Shown: positions 43,193-52,578, numbered from the stretch's first letter. The stretch: 64,000 nt of DNA from Acidobacteriota bacterium (GCA_021818105.1 JAKAFB010000005.1:46473-110472), one strand, 5' to 3'. Made by a program: numbers and translations. Notes: a model not told the origin generated them from the sequence alone.

Positions 43193-45724
43193 ATGACGGA
43201 AGACGCGCAACGCCGGCTGTACAAGAACAGGAGATTCTGGCTGGTACTCGCGGTGTTGGCCGTCCTGCTCGCTGGCCTCATCGTGCCCCCCATGGTCAGT
43301 ATCAGCCGTTACAAGAGCAGCATTACGCGTCTGGTCTCCGCATCGCTCGGCCGTCCTGTGCGACTTTCCTCCGTGGAGCTGCGATTGCTCCCGCGCCCCG
43401 GCTTTGTCCTCACTGATCTCACCGTCGAAGAGGACCCCGCTTTTGGCGCCGAGCCTGTTCTCCATGCCAACACGGTCATTGCTGTCATCCGCCTGCTTCC
43501 GCTCTGGCGTGGCCGGCTGGAAATCAGCACCATAGACGTGGACGAGGCCAGCCTCAACCTCGTGCGCACAAAAGAAGGCCGCTGGAACCTCGACCCCTTC
43601 TTTCACAATGCGACGGAGCAGACGCACGGCGCGCCACAGCAGAGCGGCCTGCACCTGCCCTACCTTGAGGCCACTGACTCCCGCATTAACATCAAGAACG
43701 GACTTGAGAAGCTGCCCTTCTCCCTCATGAATGCAGATCTCTCCTTCTGGCAGGAGAATCCCGGCGTATGGCGTGTCCGCCTGCGCGGCCAGCCCGCGCG
43801 GACTGACGTCACTCTCGACCTGGCGGACACAGGCATCGTGGACCTCGAAGCCAGCCTGCGCAGTGCACCCGCGCTTCGCCAGATGCCCATTCACCTTGAC
43901 ATGGAGTGGCGAAAGGCCCAGCTCGGTCAGCTCAGCCGACTCGTCATCGGCTCTGACCCCGGCTGGCGTGGCGACCTTACTGCCGAGCTTCATCTTGATG
44001 GCACGGCAGAAAAGGCGCAGGTCAAAACCCGCCTCCGTGCCTCCGGTGTTCATCGTGCTGAGTTCGCGCCTGCTGCGCCGCTCGACTTTGACGCCAACTG
44101 CGGCTTCGCCTACCGCTACTCCGCGCGCTCCCTGGATGATCTTTCCTGCGACTCACCACTGGGCGACGGCCATATCAAAATCACCGGGAACCTGCCCGGC
44201 GGTGCCCCGCCGCAGTTGTCCGTTGAACTCCAGTCCATCCCCGTACAGGCCGGGCTCGATCTCATGCGCACCCTGCGCAGCGGCTTCGCCGAGGGGCTCA
44301 CCGCAAAGGGCACTATTACTGGCAAGCTCATCTACGATTTCCCCGCGCCCTCCGGAGCGCCCAGGCCCCATCCCGCCCCCGGAAAGGGGCATGTCAAAGC
44401 GTATGGAGCCACACCGGCTGTCACCCCGGCACCCGTCCTTAGCGGCAGTCTCGTTATGGAGGGTTTCAACCTCAGTGGCGCAGGCCTCAGCCAGCCCATC
44501 CAGGTGGCAAAATCCACCCTCGAGCCTGCGCAGGACGCAGACGGGCAGGGAACAGCGCTCACTGCCGCCGTCACCATTCCCGCCGGCGGCTCAACCCCGC
44601 TTGCCGTCGATGCGCGGCTCACCCTGCAGGGCTATCTGCTCGGGCTGCATGGTCCGGCATCGTTGCTTCGGCTCCGCGAATTCGCCCACGTCGCAGGTAT
44701 CTCCGACACATCCGCGCTCGATTCCATCACCGCCGATCCGGTTGCGCTCGCCCTCGCCATTCATGGTCCGTGGCTCGCGCCGCCTGAGCTGCAACTGGCC
44801 CGCGTCCCGCTCCAGTCCTCTGACCAAATCACCGGATCCCTTACGCTGCGGAACGCAGCCTGGAAGTCTCAGGATCTGGCCAGCCCGGTTGAAATCACGC
44901 AGGCCACGCTTCATTTCGGCGACACTCTCCAATGGGATCCCGTCGATTTCTCCTACGGCCCGGTGAAGGGAACCGCCACTCTCGACCTGCCCCCTCCCTG
45001 CGACGCGCCGGAGTCCTGCCCACCCCGCCTCGGCCTCCAGTTCGGCGATCTGAATGCCGCCACGCTGCAGGAGGCTTTGCTGGGCGCGCGCAGGTCCGGC
45101 ACGCTCCTCTCCGGCCTGCTGGCGCGCTTCCGCGGTTCCTCCACGCCCACTTGGCCGCAGTTGGATGGCACCGTCAGTGTAAACACCCTCACGCTGGGAC
45201 CCGTCCGGCTGCTCAACGCCCAGGCATCGCTGCAGTTAAGGTCCACCTCTGCGGAGATCACAAGCCTCGATGCCGGCCTTTTGGGCGGGAAGCTTCATGC
45301 CACTGGCAACGTCGTGCCCGGTGACAAACCGGCCTACGCGCTTGAAGGTACGTTCAGCAAAGTCAGCAGCACGGCACTCTGCCAGGTGATGGGTCTGCAC
45401 TGCGCCGGCGGTACCGTTGAAGGCAACGGCAAGCTGGAGCTGGCCGGGTACTCTGCTGCCGACTTGGGTGCCTCCGCGAAAGGCTCTATGCACTTTGAGT
45501 GGCGGCGCGGCGCAATGCATGGCCCACCACCCATCCCCGCACCTCTGGCCCGCTTTGACCGCTGGATTGCTGACGCATCCATCGCCAACGGTGTCCTCAC
45601 GCTTACCCAGAGCCGCGTCGAGTCAGGTCCTGATGCCTCCTCGGTGCGGGCTACGGTCACCTTCGCTCAGCCTCCGAAGATCTCGTTTGGCGTGCCTGAA
45701 TCACCGCGGCCCACAAAGCGGTAA
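43193..45724 (+). CDS. AsmA-like membrane-anchored protein
   Basis: 843 residues. A single N-terminal membrane helix (about 15-34, FWLVLAVLAVLLAGLIVPPM) precedes a long periplasmic chain with the AsmA start signature (SLGRPVRLSSVELRLLPRPG, then ISTIDVDEASLNLVRTKEGRWNLD) and the C-terminal AsmA-like repeat region. Such proteins are thought to bridge the inner and outer membranes and move phospholipid or help outer-membrane assembly. The ribosome site is weak (AAAGACG). It follows the signal peptidases on the same strand. Confidence 0.85.
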   Translation: MTEDAQRRLYKNRRFWLVLAVLAVLLAGLIVPPMVSISRYKSSITRLVSASLGRPVRLSSVELRLLPRPGFVLTDLTVEEDPAFGAEPVLHANTVIAVIRLLPLWRGRLEISTIDVDEASLNLVRTKEGRWNLDPFFHNATEQTHGAPQQSGLHLPYLEATDSRINIKNGLEKLPFSLMNADLSFWQENPGVWRVRLRGQPARTDVTLDLADTGIVDLEASLRSAPALRQMPIHLDMEWRKAQLGQLSRLVIGSDPGWRGDLTAELHLDGTAEKAQVKTRLRASGVHRAEFAPAAPLDFDANCGFAYRYSARSLDDLSCDSPLGDGHIKITGNLPGGAPPQLSVELQSIPVQAGLDLMRTLRSGFAEGLTAKGTITGKLIYDFPAPSGAPRPHPAPGKGHVKAYGATPAVTPAPVLSGSLVMEGFNLSGAGLSQPIQVAKSTLEPAQDADGQGTALTAAVTIPAGGSTPLAVDARLTLQGYLLGLHGPASLLRLREFAHVAGISDTSALDSITADPVALALAIHGPWLAPPELQLARVPLQSSDQITGSLTLRNAAWKSQDLASPVEITQATLHFGDTLQWDPVDFSYGPVKGTATLDLPPPCDAPESCPPRLGLQFGDLNAATLQEALLGARRSGTLLSGLLARFRGSSTPTWPQLDGTVSVNTLTLGPVRLLNAQASLQLRSTSAEITSLDAGLLGGKLHATGNVVPGDKPAYALEGTFSKVSSTALCQVMGLHCAGGTVEGNGKLELAGYSAADLGASAKGSMHFEWRRGAMHGPPPIPAPLARFDRWIADASIANGVLTLTQSRVESGPDASSVRATVTFAQPPKISFGVPESPRPTKR

Positions 45725-45756
45725 GCATCGCCACGCCCGCTCGATAAAATGGGCAG

Positions 45757-46446
45757 ATGGCTTCCTCCACCGCACCCTCTTTGGTACAGCTTCACTGCCA
45801 GGGCGTTCTCTTTGACATGGATGGTATCCTCATCTCCTCGCTGGGCTCAGTCGAGCGCAGTTGGACCAAGTGGGCCAATCTGCGCGGCGTGGACCCCGAG
45901 CTCGCCTGCCGCACCGCGCACGGTTGCCGCGCCATCGAAACTGTCGCCAAGCTCCGGCCCGATCTCGACAGCGAAGCCGAACTCAAGCTCATTGAGGATA
46001 TCGAGGTCGAGGACAACGAGGGCCTCACCGTCCTCCCCGGCGTTCTCCGCCTGCTCTCCGCGCTGCCCCCTCATCGCTGGACCGTCGTCACCAGTGCCAC
46101 AGAGCGCCTTGCGCGCGTTCGTCTCGCAGCCGGTGGCGTTCCCGCTCCACTGCGCATCGTTACCGCTAACCAGGTCGCCAAGGGCAAACCTTCCCCCGAT
46201 CCATTTCTTGCCGGAGCCGCTTTGCTCGGCTTTGCACCGGCGGACTGCGTCGTTTTTGAGGATTCCTCTCCGGGCGCTCAGGCTGGTCGAGCCGCAGGTT
46301 GCACTGTGGTTGCCACAACCTTTTCCCATCCCATTGAAGCTCTGGCCGCTGCGCACTACCTCGTCCCGGATCTCACCGGCATGAGCGTCGAGCCTATTGC
46401 TGGAGACTCCGGCCTCGCGCTCAGCTTCGTGCCTCTCCCGCGCTAA
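45757..46446 (+). CDS. HAD-superfamily sugar-phosphatase-like hydrolase
   Basis: 229 residues of the beta-phosphoglucomutase-like HAD group: motif I FDMDGILISS (about 20-29), an alpha-helical cap, motif II TSATE (about 112-116), motif III in GKPSPDPFLAGA and motif IV in VVFEDSSPGAQAG. Closest in character to GPP/DOG-type sugar or polyol phosphatases. The substrate is not deducible. It starts 32 bases after the AsmA-like gene and converges on the carbonic-anhydrase-like gene with 12 bases between their stops. Confidence 0.85.
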   Translation: MASSTAPSLVQLHCQGVLFDMDGILISSLGSVERSWTKWANLRGVDPELACRTAHGCRAIETVAKLRPDLDSEAELKLIEDIEVEDNEGLTVLPGVLRLLSALPPHRWTVVTSATERLARVRLAAGGVPAPLRIVTANQVAKGKPSPDPFLAGAALLGFAPADCVVFEDSSPGAQAGRAAGCTVVATTFSHPIEALAAAHYLVPDLTGMSVEPIAGDSGLALSFVPLPR

Positions 46447-46458
46447 GCAGACTCCTGA

Positions 46459-47211
46459 TCACCGGTTCCCTTCGATGATCCGGCCGTGCGGATCCTGTAC
46501 CGGGCGCGAGTTCAGCGGAAACAGTGCCGTGAAGGCGCGCAGTTGGTCCCGGCTCAGGGTAATAGGGTCTTCCAGCACATACCAGCGGACCCCTTCCGTG
46601 CAGGGCGGAGTGGAGAGCGAGCCCATATACGTCCAATAGTTGCGCTCCGCCGGCAGCAGCCCGCCAGGGTTCACCATGTCCGTAATGGTTTCCGTCGCGC
46701 CCAGCTTCTCCGGCAGGTGTTGCCACAGCGTGGACAATGTGGCATTCGGAGCATCCTGGTTCTCTCTCAACAGGACTTCAATAATCACCATCTTCCCATC
46801 CGCGCTCTTGTGCAGGAACTGGACGTCCATGTCGGAAAGGCGACCATTCACTGGCGTCTCGCCAGGATGGTGGAAGTTGTATTGCACCAGGTCATAGCGA
46901 ACGCCATCGGCAAGAATGTAGCTGCCGGGATTCACAAGGACCAAAATCGTGTGTCCATCGTTCTGCAGCTTCACGCTTCCCGAAATGTAATGGAACTCGA
47001 TGGGCATTAACGCCCGATTCCGCCGTGCCCCGCGGATATCGATGGGGGATTGCTGGTGCCCCTCGGAGCACGCCCGGTACGCCGGATCCAGCTTGCCCCA
47101 TGCCAGCGGTCCATACTTGCCCCGGTAGTTCCACGGCGCATTCTGTGCGCACGCAAGCTGGGCCGCGCAGCTCAGGGCAAGTAAAGCAAGAGCAACTCGA
47201 TCAACACGCAT
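46459..47211 (-). CDS. Alpha-carbonic-anhydrase-like protein lacking two zinc ligands
   Basis: 250 residues with a signal peptide ending in ACAQ (about 23), so periplasmic. The alpha-carbonic-anhydrase fold is clear: CSEGHQQSPIDIRG, GSLSTPPCTEGVRWYV, and the C-terminal NSRPVQ. However, the zinc-site stretch reads QYNFHHPGE where active enzymes have QFHFH, putting Asn112 in place of the first His; only His114 remains. The third ligand (H in EAHFVH of bacterial enzymes) is Gln131 in DVQFLH. I checked both codons on the minus strand (AAC and CAG). Catalysis of CO2 hydration is therefore unlikely; a binding or structural role as in carbonic-anhydrase-related proteins is the alternative. AAGGAG stands seven bases before the ATG. 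Confidence 0.85.
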   Translation of the reverse strand: MRVDRVALALLALSCAAQLACAQNAPWNYRGKYGPLAWGKLDPAYRACSEGHQQSPIDIRGARRNRALMPIEFHYISGSVKLQNDGHTILVLVNPGSYILADGVRYDLVQYNFHHPGETPVNGRLSDMDVQFLHKSADGKMVIIEVLLRENQDAPNATLSTLWQHLPEKLGATETITDMVNPGGLLPAERNYWTYMGSLSTPPCTEGVRWYVLEDPITLSRDQLRAFTALFPLNSRPVQDPHGRIIEGNR

Positions 47212-47286
47212 CGAAATCTCCTTCTGTCAATTTCAGGGCAATGGCTTGGAAAATTCTAGTGCATCCGTGCACACACGCGAAAATAG

Positions 47287-47317
47287 CAATGGGACCCGCA
47301 TGCGCTGGGTCCCATTG
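47287..47317. terminator. Terminator downstream of metK
   Basis: A perfect 11-bp stem CAATGGGACCC (47287-47297) with its complement (47307-47317) and a nine-base loop. It is followed by CTATTTTC on the minus strand, where metK ends, and by TCGTTTTT on the plus strand. Confidence 0.8.
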
Positions 47318-47344
47318 TCGTTTTTGCTCTCTTGGGTGAGGAGA

Positions 47345-48508
47345 CTACAGGGCAGTCGTCATTTCTTCAGCCTGCTCGGCCAGCGTTGCCGCCTTGTCCG
47401 TGGCCTCCCAGGTGAACTCCGGCTCCGTGCGGCCAAAGTGGCCATACGCCGCCGTCTTCTGGTATATCGGCCGGCGCAGATTCAGGCACTCAATCATCCC
47501 CTTCGGCGTCAGCTGAAAGTTCTTCCGCACCAGCTCCGTCAGCTTGGCTTCGCTCAGCTTGCCTGTTCCAAACGTCTGCACCAGCACGCTCATCGGTTCA
47601 GCCACGCCAATTGCGTAAGCCAACTGCACCTCCGCTTTGTCAGCCAGGCCAGCTGCCACAATGTTCTTGGCAATGTAACGCGCCATGTAGGCTGCGGAGC
47701 GGTCCACCTTTGTCGGATCCTTGCCGCTGAACGCGCCGCCGCCGTGCCGGCCCACGCCGCCGTAGGAGTCCACAATAATCTTGCGGCCGGTCAGCCCCGT
47801 GTCGCCCATTGGTCCGCCAATCACAAAGCGCCCCGTCGGGTTGATGTGGTACTTGGTGTGCTCGTCCAGCCACTTTGCCGGCAGCACCGCCTGGATCACA
47901 TGCTTCAGAATGTCGGCGTGCAACTCCTCGTTGGTCACAGTTTCGGCGTGCTGGCAGCTCACCACCACGGCGTCAATGCGCGCGGGCTTGCCGTTCTCGT
48001 CATACTCCACCGTCACCTGGCTCTTGCCGTCCGGACGCAGATACGGCAGCTTGCCGCTCTTGCGCACATCCGTCAGTTGCCGCGTCAGCTTGTGCGCCAG
48101 GGCAATCGGTGCCGGCATCAGTTCCGGCGTCTCGTTTGAGGCATAGCCGAACATCATGCCCTGGTCGCCCGCGCCGCCCGTATCCACGCCCTGCGCAATG
48201 TCTCCAGACTGCTTGTCGATAGTCGAAAGCACCGCGCAGGTGTTGGCGTCAAAGCCGTACAGTGCGTTGTCGTAGCCAATGGACGCCACAACTCCGCGCA
48301 CCACGCCAGGGAAGTCCACATACGCTTTCGTGGTAATCTCGCCGGCAATCATCACCATTCCGGTGGCCGTCATGGTCTCTACGCCAACGCGGCTGTACGG
48401 GTCCTGCTCAAAGCAGGCGTCCAGAATCGCGTCGGAGATCTGGTCGGCCATCTTGTCCGGATGGCCTTCCGTCACTGACTCTGAGGTAAACAGATATCGG
48501 TCGCTCAA
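47345..48508 (-). CDS. metK: S-adenosylmethionine synthetase
   Basis: 387 residues; converts methionine and ATP to S-adenosylmethionine. Signatures: [19 protein letters not shown] near the start, [12 protein letters not shown] (about 113-124), [18 protein letters not shown] (about 250-267). I place the start at TTG 48508, which gives the usual (M)[10 protein letters not shown] start and has GGGGAGGA nine bases upstream; an in-frame ATG at 48526 overlaps that ribosome site and is less likely. A structured leader precedes it. It is monocistronic, ending at a strong hairpin. Confidence 0.95.
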   Translation of the reverse strand: MSDRYLFTSESVTEGHPDKMADQISDAILDACFEQDPYSRVGVETMTATGMVMIAGEITTKAYVDFPGVVRGVVASIGYDNALYGFDANTCAVLSTIDKQSGDIAQGVDTGGAGDQGMMFGYASNETPELMPAPIALAHKLTRQLTDVRKSGKLPYLRPDGKSQVTVEYDENGKPARIDAVVVSCQHAETVTNEELHADILKHVIQAVLPAKWLDEHTKYHINPTGRFVIGGPMGDTGLTGRKIIVDSYGGVGRHGGGAFSGKDPTKVDRSAAYMARYIAKNIVAAGLADKAEVQLAYAIGVAEPMSVLVQTFGTGKLSEAKLTELVRKNFQLTPKGMIECLNLRRPIYQKTAAYGHFGRTEPEFTWEATDKAATLAEQAEEMTTAL

Positions 48509-48568
48509 CTTCTCATTCCTCCCCATTCAAGGGATTTGGTTTGTGGGCCTGCCGCGATTGCGCGGGTG

Positions 48569-48677
48569 GGTCTCCGGGTTTCGTGGCGCATACGCCACTG
48601 CTGCCCCTCAGGGCATGCGCTTCGGAAAACCACCCTGGTCCTCTCTGGACGAGCCGGGCGCGGAGGAAGCTGAGACC
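48569..48677 (-). ncRNA. Structured leader of metK (candidate regulatory RNA)
   Basis: Nested helices can be drawn in a 109-base stretch ending about 60 bases before the metK start: GGTCTC/GAGACC closes the region (48672-48677 with 48569-48574), then GCTTC/GAAGC (48666-48670 with 48619-48623), a TGCCC-TGAG-GGGCA hairpin (48602-48615) and a GTGGCG-TATG-CGCCAC hairpin (48583-48598). It does not match the SAM-I consensus that I know. Function unproven. Confidence 0.4.
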
Positions 48678-48922
48678 TCCATCCTGCATCGGGAAGACAA
48701 GCCTGCACGCGGGGCCTCCGCCGCCGCATCCATCCCACTATGGTAATCGTCTATGGGGTCCTACGGCAAAGCCTCGCAGCGAACGGCAAGAACCACCCCC
48801 CGGGAAGCGCTCCAGGGCACCTGAGCAGAAACAACAGTTCCGCCCAGTCAACTCTCGGCCGCATGTCTGCTCGAATACAAATCGGAATAGATTCAGGAAG
48901 TCAGTGCTTGAATTTCAGAAAG
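48678..48922. other. Intergenic region upstream of the metK leader
   Basis: 245 bases between the RodZ-like gene stop and the metK leader, expected to hold the metK promoter and the end of the RodZ-like transcript. No clean promoter, hairpin terminator or gene is visible. Confidence 0.35.
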
Positions 48923-49426
48923 TCAATGCTTGAAGGTGGAGACGGTGTGCGCCACGACTGCCTGCGCATTGGCCGTGCCCTCATGCAGCGGCAGCATGCT
49001 GCTCCACCAGCCGGCCTCCATGCCATAGTAACGAACCGCCAGAAACGCGGCAGCTGTAGCCACCAGCACCAGCAACACTGCGCCAACCCATCGCATGCGG
49101 TATTCCGAGGCTTCGCGCCGTTCCAGCCGTGCCCGGCCCACGTTGCTGGCAAACTCCATCCAGCCCCGCTCGTCGTCCACATCACTGCCCGTGCGGGAAT
49201 ATTCGCGAAGGAAGCGGTCCGTCCAGTCGCGCTCGTCCAGCCCAATTGCGCCCGCGTAGCCACGCACGATTCCTTTGCTCAGAATCCCGCCCGGCAATAG
49301 CCGGAAGTGATTCTCCTCCAGCGCCACAAGATGGCGCTGGCAAATCTTGGTGACTTCCGTGATGTCCTCGAGCGCGATGCCACGGGATAACCGCTCAGCG
49401 CGCAGGTCTTCTCCGAAGCTACCCAT
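48923..49426 (-). CDS. RodZ-like HTH membrane protein
   Basis: 167 residues. The N-terminal ~75 residues match the RodZ-type helix-turn-helix (FGEDLRAERLSRGIALEDITE, then VALEENHFRLLPGGILSKGIVRGYAGAIGLD), which in RodZ binds MreB rather than DNA. A membrane helix follows at about 110-132 (WVGAVLLVLVATAAAFLAVRYY) and a short periplasmic tail. Full RodZ has a longer beta-rich tail, so this is a short form. It could serve cell shape or be a separate regulator. A 15-bp inverted repeat stands just upstream of its start, and the FtsX-like gene is divergent. Confidence 0.75.
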   Translation of the reverse strand: MGSFGEDLRAERLSRGIALEDITEVTKICQRHLVALEENHFRLLPGGILSKGIVRGYAGAIGLDERDWTDRFLREYSRTGSDVDDERGWMEFASNVGRARLERREASEYRMRWVGAVLLVLVATAAAFLAVRYYGMEAGWWSSMLPLHEGTANAQAVVAHTVSTFKH

Positions 49427-49801
49427 TGCCGTCCACTTATCGGGGTATTACCCCGAGGGGGATTTCCACAACACGATAAACCGCGGTCTTGCCGCCAGTC
49501 AAAACGAATTATTGATTTACCCTTTGTTTTTCTTCAACCTGAGAATTGCATCCACCCAATCAAAGGTATTTGCGAAGTATACAACTTTCGTGACATCTTT
49601 CAATTACGTCCATCTGCCGCCCTCCTGCGCGATCGCGTCAGGCCGGACTCTGTCGGCATCCATCTCCTTTGCCATTTTTCCTGTCGGCTACGTCTCCCTC
49701 CGTGAGAAGGCTCTGCCGCGTGCCGTTCCCCCCTCTGCTGTTACCCTGAACATGCGAGGCTTTGGCGCGGTGGCGCCGTCGCAGCGGAGTCACACCCAGC
49801 A
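49427..49801. promoter_or_regulatory. Divergent region RodZ-like / FtsX-like permease
   Basis: A 375-base divergent region with an AT-rich centre (about 49490-49600). Apart from the inverted repeat at 49441-49455 I can define no boxes with confidence, and it holds no credible gene. Confidence 0.35.
49441..49455. promoter_or_regulatory. Perfect inverted repeat upstream of the RodZ-like gene
   Basis: CGGGGTA-T-TACCCCG, seven-base arms around one base, 15 bases upstream of the RodZ-like start codon. It could be an operator or a translation-controlling hairpin in the leader. Confidence 0.45.
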
Positions 49802-50905
49802 ATGAACAAGCTTATCTTTGCCAACCTGCTCCATCGCCCCGTGCGCTCGGCCATCAGTATCTGCGCCGTGGCCATTGAAGTCATCATGATCTTGTCCATC
49901 GTCGGCATCTTCATGGGTATGCTCAATGACTCCAAGGCCCGCACCAACGGCATCGGTGCCGACCTGGTCGTCAGCCCTTCCAATGCCAGCTTCATGAGCG
50001 GCATGAGCGGCGCACCCATGTCCGCCCGGCTTGCTGAAGTTTTCCTGCGCATGCCGCACGTCTCCGTGGCCTCGCCCGTCATCTCGGACTTTTCCATGAC
50101 CGGCGCTGTCGAAATCCTCTACGGTATCGACTACAAAAGCTATGACGCACTTAAGCCCTTCGTCTTTCTCTCTGGCACCCCGTTTCAGGGTCCCTATGAC
50201 GTGATCGTCGATGATGTCTACGCCCGCTCCGGCAAGGGCCACAGTGTCGGCGATACCATCAAGATTCTCAATCACCCCTTCCGCATCTGCGGCATCGTGG
50301 AGAGTGGCAAAGGCGGCCGCAAGCTTGTGCCCATTGAGACTCTTGCTGGCCTCATGGGCTCCGAGGGCAAAGCCTCCGTCATTTACCTCAAAAGCGATGA
50401 CCCGGCCAACATTCCCCTCATCCGCCACGAGATTCAGACGACCCAGGGGCTTGAAAACTATCAGGTGCGCACCATGGAAGACCTGATCTCGCTCTACACG
50501 CCTTCGCGCTTTCCCGGCTTCGATCTCGCTCTCCGCGTCGTGATCTCCATCGCCGTCATCGTGGGCTTTCTCGTCATCTTCCAGTCTATGTACACAGCGG
50601 TGCTTGAGCGCACCCGCGAAATTGGCATCCTCAAGGCGCTTGGCTCATCCAAGCCCCAGATTGTCAGCGTCGTCTTGCGCGAAACGGCGGTTCTGGCCGT
50701 GGCAGGTGTCCTTGTCGGCATCGGTGCCACCTATGGCGTCCGTGCGCTCCTGCACATCAGGTTCGCCACCTTCAGCTTTGAGCTTACCCCGGCGTGGCTC
50801 GGCTGGGGTTCCTTGATTGCCTTCATGGGTGCTCTCTGCGGCGCCCTCTATCCTGCATGGCTCGCCGCCCGCAAGGATCCCATCGACGCCCTCGCCTACG
50901 AATAG
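49802..50905 (+). CDS. FtsX/MacB-like ABC transporter permease
   Basis: 367 residues. One N-terminal membrane helix (about 15-38), a ~200-residue periplasmic MacB-type domain (GADLVVSPSNASFMSG, VIVDDVYARSGKGHSVGDTI) and three C-terminal helices (about 240-262, 288-311, 323-345) in the FtsX pattern, with the coupling motif RTREIGILKALGSSKPQIVS. Such permeases export lipoproteins, lipids or peptides or work as mechanotransmitters. No ATPase gene is beside it, so its partner must lie elsewhere. The start has CACACCCAGCA upstream with no strong ribosome site. Confidence 0.85.
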   Translation: MNKLIFANLLHRPVRSAISICAVAIEVIMILSIVGIFMGMLNDSKARTNGIGADLVVSPSNASFMSGMSGAPMSARLAEVFLRMPHVSVASPVISDFSMTGAVEILYGIDYKSYDALKPFVFLSGTPFQGPYDVIVDDVYARSGKGHSVGDTIKILNHPFRICGIVESGKGGRKLVPIETLAGLMGSEGKASVIYLKSDDPANIPLIRHEIQTTQGLENYQVRTMEDLISLYTPSRFPGFDLALRVVISIAVIVGFLVIFQSMYTAVLERTREIGILKALGSSKPQIVSVVLRETAVLAVAGVLVGIGATYGVRALLHIRFATFSFELTPAWLGWGSLIAFMGALCGALYPAWLAARKDPIDALAYE

Positions 50906-50988
50906 GTGCGCAGCGGGTCATCTCTCTCACCCGCCGGTATACTCAAAGAAAGTTTCAGGGCTGCCTGCATCCTGCGGAGAGGGAACCG

Positions 50989-52578
50989 TTGAGCAACGCC
51001 ACAAAGCGCTGGGCGTATGCCGTGTGGATTGCGCTGATCTGCGCCTTCGCGGCACTGCACGCATTGCACCTCCGCGCCGACTTCCCCAATCACTCCCCGT
51101 GGCTCAATGACTGGGCCAAGTACACTGATGAAGGCTGGTACGGCAACGCCGCCATCCGCGCCCATCTCTTCGGCCACTGGTATCTGCCCGGCGACTTCAA
51201 CCCCGCCCCCGCCGTCCCTATCTGGCCTTTCATGGAGTGGCTCCTCTTTTTCCTCACCGGGGTCACCGTCGAGGCCGCCCGCGGACTTGCCGTCGCCTTC
51301 TTCTTTGCTAATCTCGCCCTCAGCTACCTGCTGCTGCGCGCACGCATTCCGCGCTGGGGTGCTCTGCTGGCACTCACGCTTCTTGTCTCCAGCCCATTCC
51401 TTTACGGCTTCAGTCGGCTTGCCATCCTCGAGCCCATGCTCATGGCCTTCACCCTGGCCGCCCTCAACCTCGCCATCCGCCTGCCCAATGCGCGTCGGCC
51501 TTTGCTGAACTCCGCCGCCATCGGCCTGCTGTTCACCCTCATGCTCCTCACCAAGACGACAGCCGTCTTCCTGCTGCCTGCCTTGGGCTGGGCCATGCTC
51601 CTGCCTTTCTGGCGCAATCGCAGGCTAGCCCTGCGCTGCGCCAGTATGGCCGCCGGAGCCAGCGCGATCACCTTCGCTTTCTGGATGGCGCTCGTTGTCC
51701 ACGCAGGCCTGCTGCCGGATTACAAATATCTCTTCTTCATCAACACCTATCCCAAGCCCGCCCAGTTCTACTGGCCACTGCTCAGCCTCTGGTGGGCTCT
51801 GCACGGCGGGTTGTGGGCCGATCACATCCTTGTACCGCTTGCCGGCCTGCTCGTGGTGTTCGCGCTTCTGGCCCACCACATCCCCTGGGGCCGCAGCCTG
51901 CTCTTCGACCCCGTCTTTGGCTCCTCGGTTCTGGCCACGCTGGGCTACATCCTTTTCATGACCTACCAGAACCATCCCCAGCCCCGCTATTACGCCGTCA
52001 TCGCCTTCTTCTGCATGTTCATCGTGGCGCAGGGGGCTTCCTCTCTGCTGCAATCCTCTGCCACGGCTCGTCGTCTCGGTCAGGGTGGCGCCTCACTTGC
52101 CGTCATTGCGGTCTGCTCCAACGCCGCATGGACCCTCAGCTACGCCACGCATCCCGAATACACCTTTGCCGACGCTGCCTGGCAGCTCACGCACTATATT
52201 GACCAGCACCCCAACGGCAGGCGTCTTCTCGCTGCCATCAGCGGCGACCAGATTACGCTCATCACACATCTGCCCGCGCTTTGCGATGACTTCGGCACCC
52301 CAAGCCCCGCCTACCCCGATCTCGAAGCTAAGCTGGCCTTCTACCAGCCCGGCTGGTACGCAACATGGAACAACCTCGACCCCGGAACGCTTGCCGACAT
52401 TCATACCCACTTCTCGCTCGAGCAGGTCGCCAGCTTCCCCGCCTTCGATGATCCCGATCGCAACGTCCTCGTGCTCTTCAAGCTCCATCCTCTTCCCGCC
52501 GGCCAGGTGCGGAATGAGGATGCTGAAAATCTTCAGGTTGCGCTACCCGGCGATAAAATTCAGATCCCCATCGAATAA
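50989..52578 (+). CDS. Membrane glycosyltransferase-like protein (GT39/ArnT type)
   Basis: About 529 residues with some 11-12 membrane helices. The first periplasmic loop carries the acidic pair typical of the GT-C fold (WAKYTDEGWYGNAAI), which in ArnT and PMT enzymes binds the lipid-phosphate sugar donor. The C-terminal ~110 residues are periplasmic. The frame is open 65 codons further upstream over the permease gene; I start it at TTG 50989 behind GGAGAGGG. Donor and acceptor are unknown. It lies 83 bases after the permease gene and before hppA on the same strand. Confidence 0.75.
   Translation: MSNATKRWAYAVWIALICAFAALHALHLRADFPNHSPWLNDWAKYTDEGWYGNAAIRAHLFGHWYLPGDFNPAPAVPIWPFMEWLLFFLTGVTVEAARGLAVAFFFANLALSYLLLRARIPRWGALLALTLLVSSPFLYGFSRLAILEPMLMAFTLAALNLAIRLPNARRPLLNSAAIGLLFTLMLLTKTTAVFLLPALGWAMLLPFWRNRRLALRCASMAAGASAITFAFWMALVVHAGLLPDYKYLFFINTYPKPAQFYWPLLSLWWALHGGLWADHILVPLAGLLVVFALLAHHIPWGRSLLFDPVFGSSVLATLGYILFMTYQNHPQPRYYAVIAFFCMFIVAQGASSLLQSSATARRLGQGGASLAVIAVCSNAAWTLSYATHPEYTFADAAWQLTHYIDQHPNGRRLLAAISGDQITLITHLPALCDDFGTPSPAYPDLEAKLAFYQPGWYATWNNLDPGTLADIHTHFSLEQVASFPAFDDPDRNVLVLFKLHPLPAGQVRNEDAENLQVALPGDKIQIPIE

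Noticed and set aside
48569..48677. 6S RNA
   Set aside because: The fold drawn is multi-branched, not one long hairpin with a central bubble.
48509..48922. SAM-I or cobalamin riboswitch upstream of metK
   Set aside because: The S-box core is absent. CCCGGAGACCC resembles a B12 box, but its flanking bases and the remaining conserved elements do not fit, so only an unassigned structured leader is reported.
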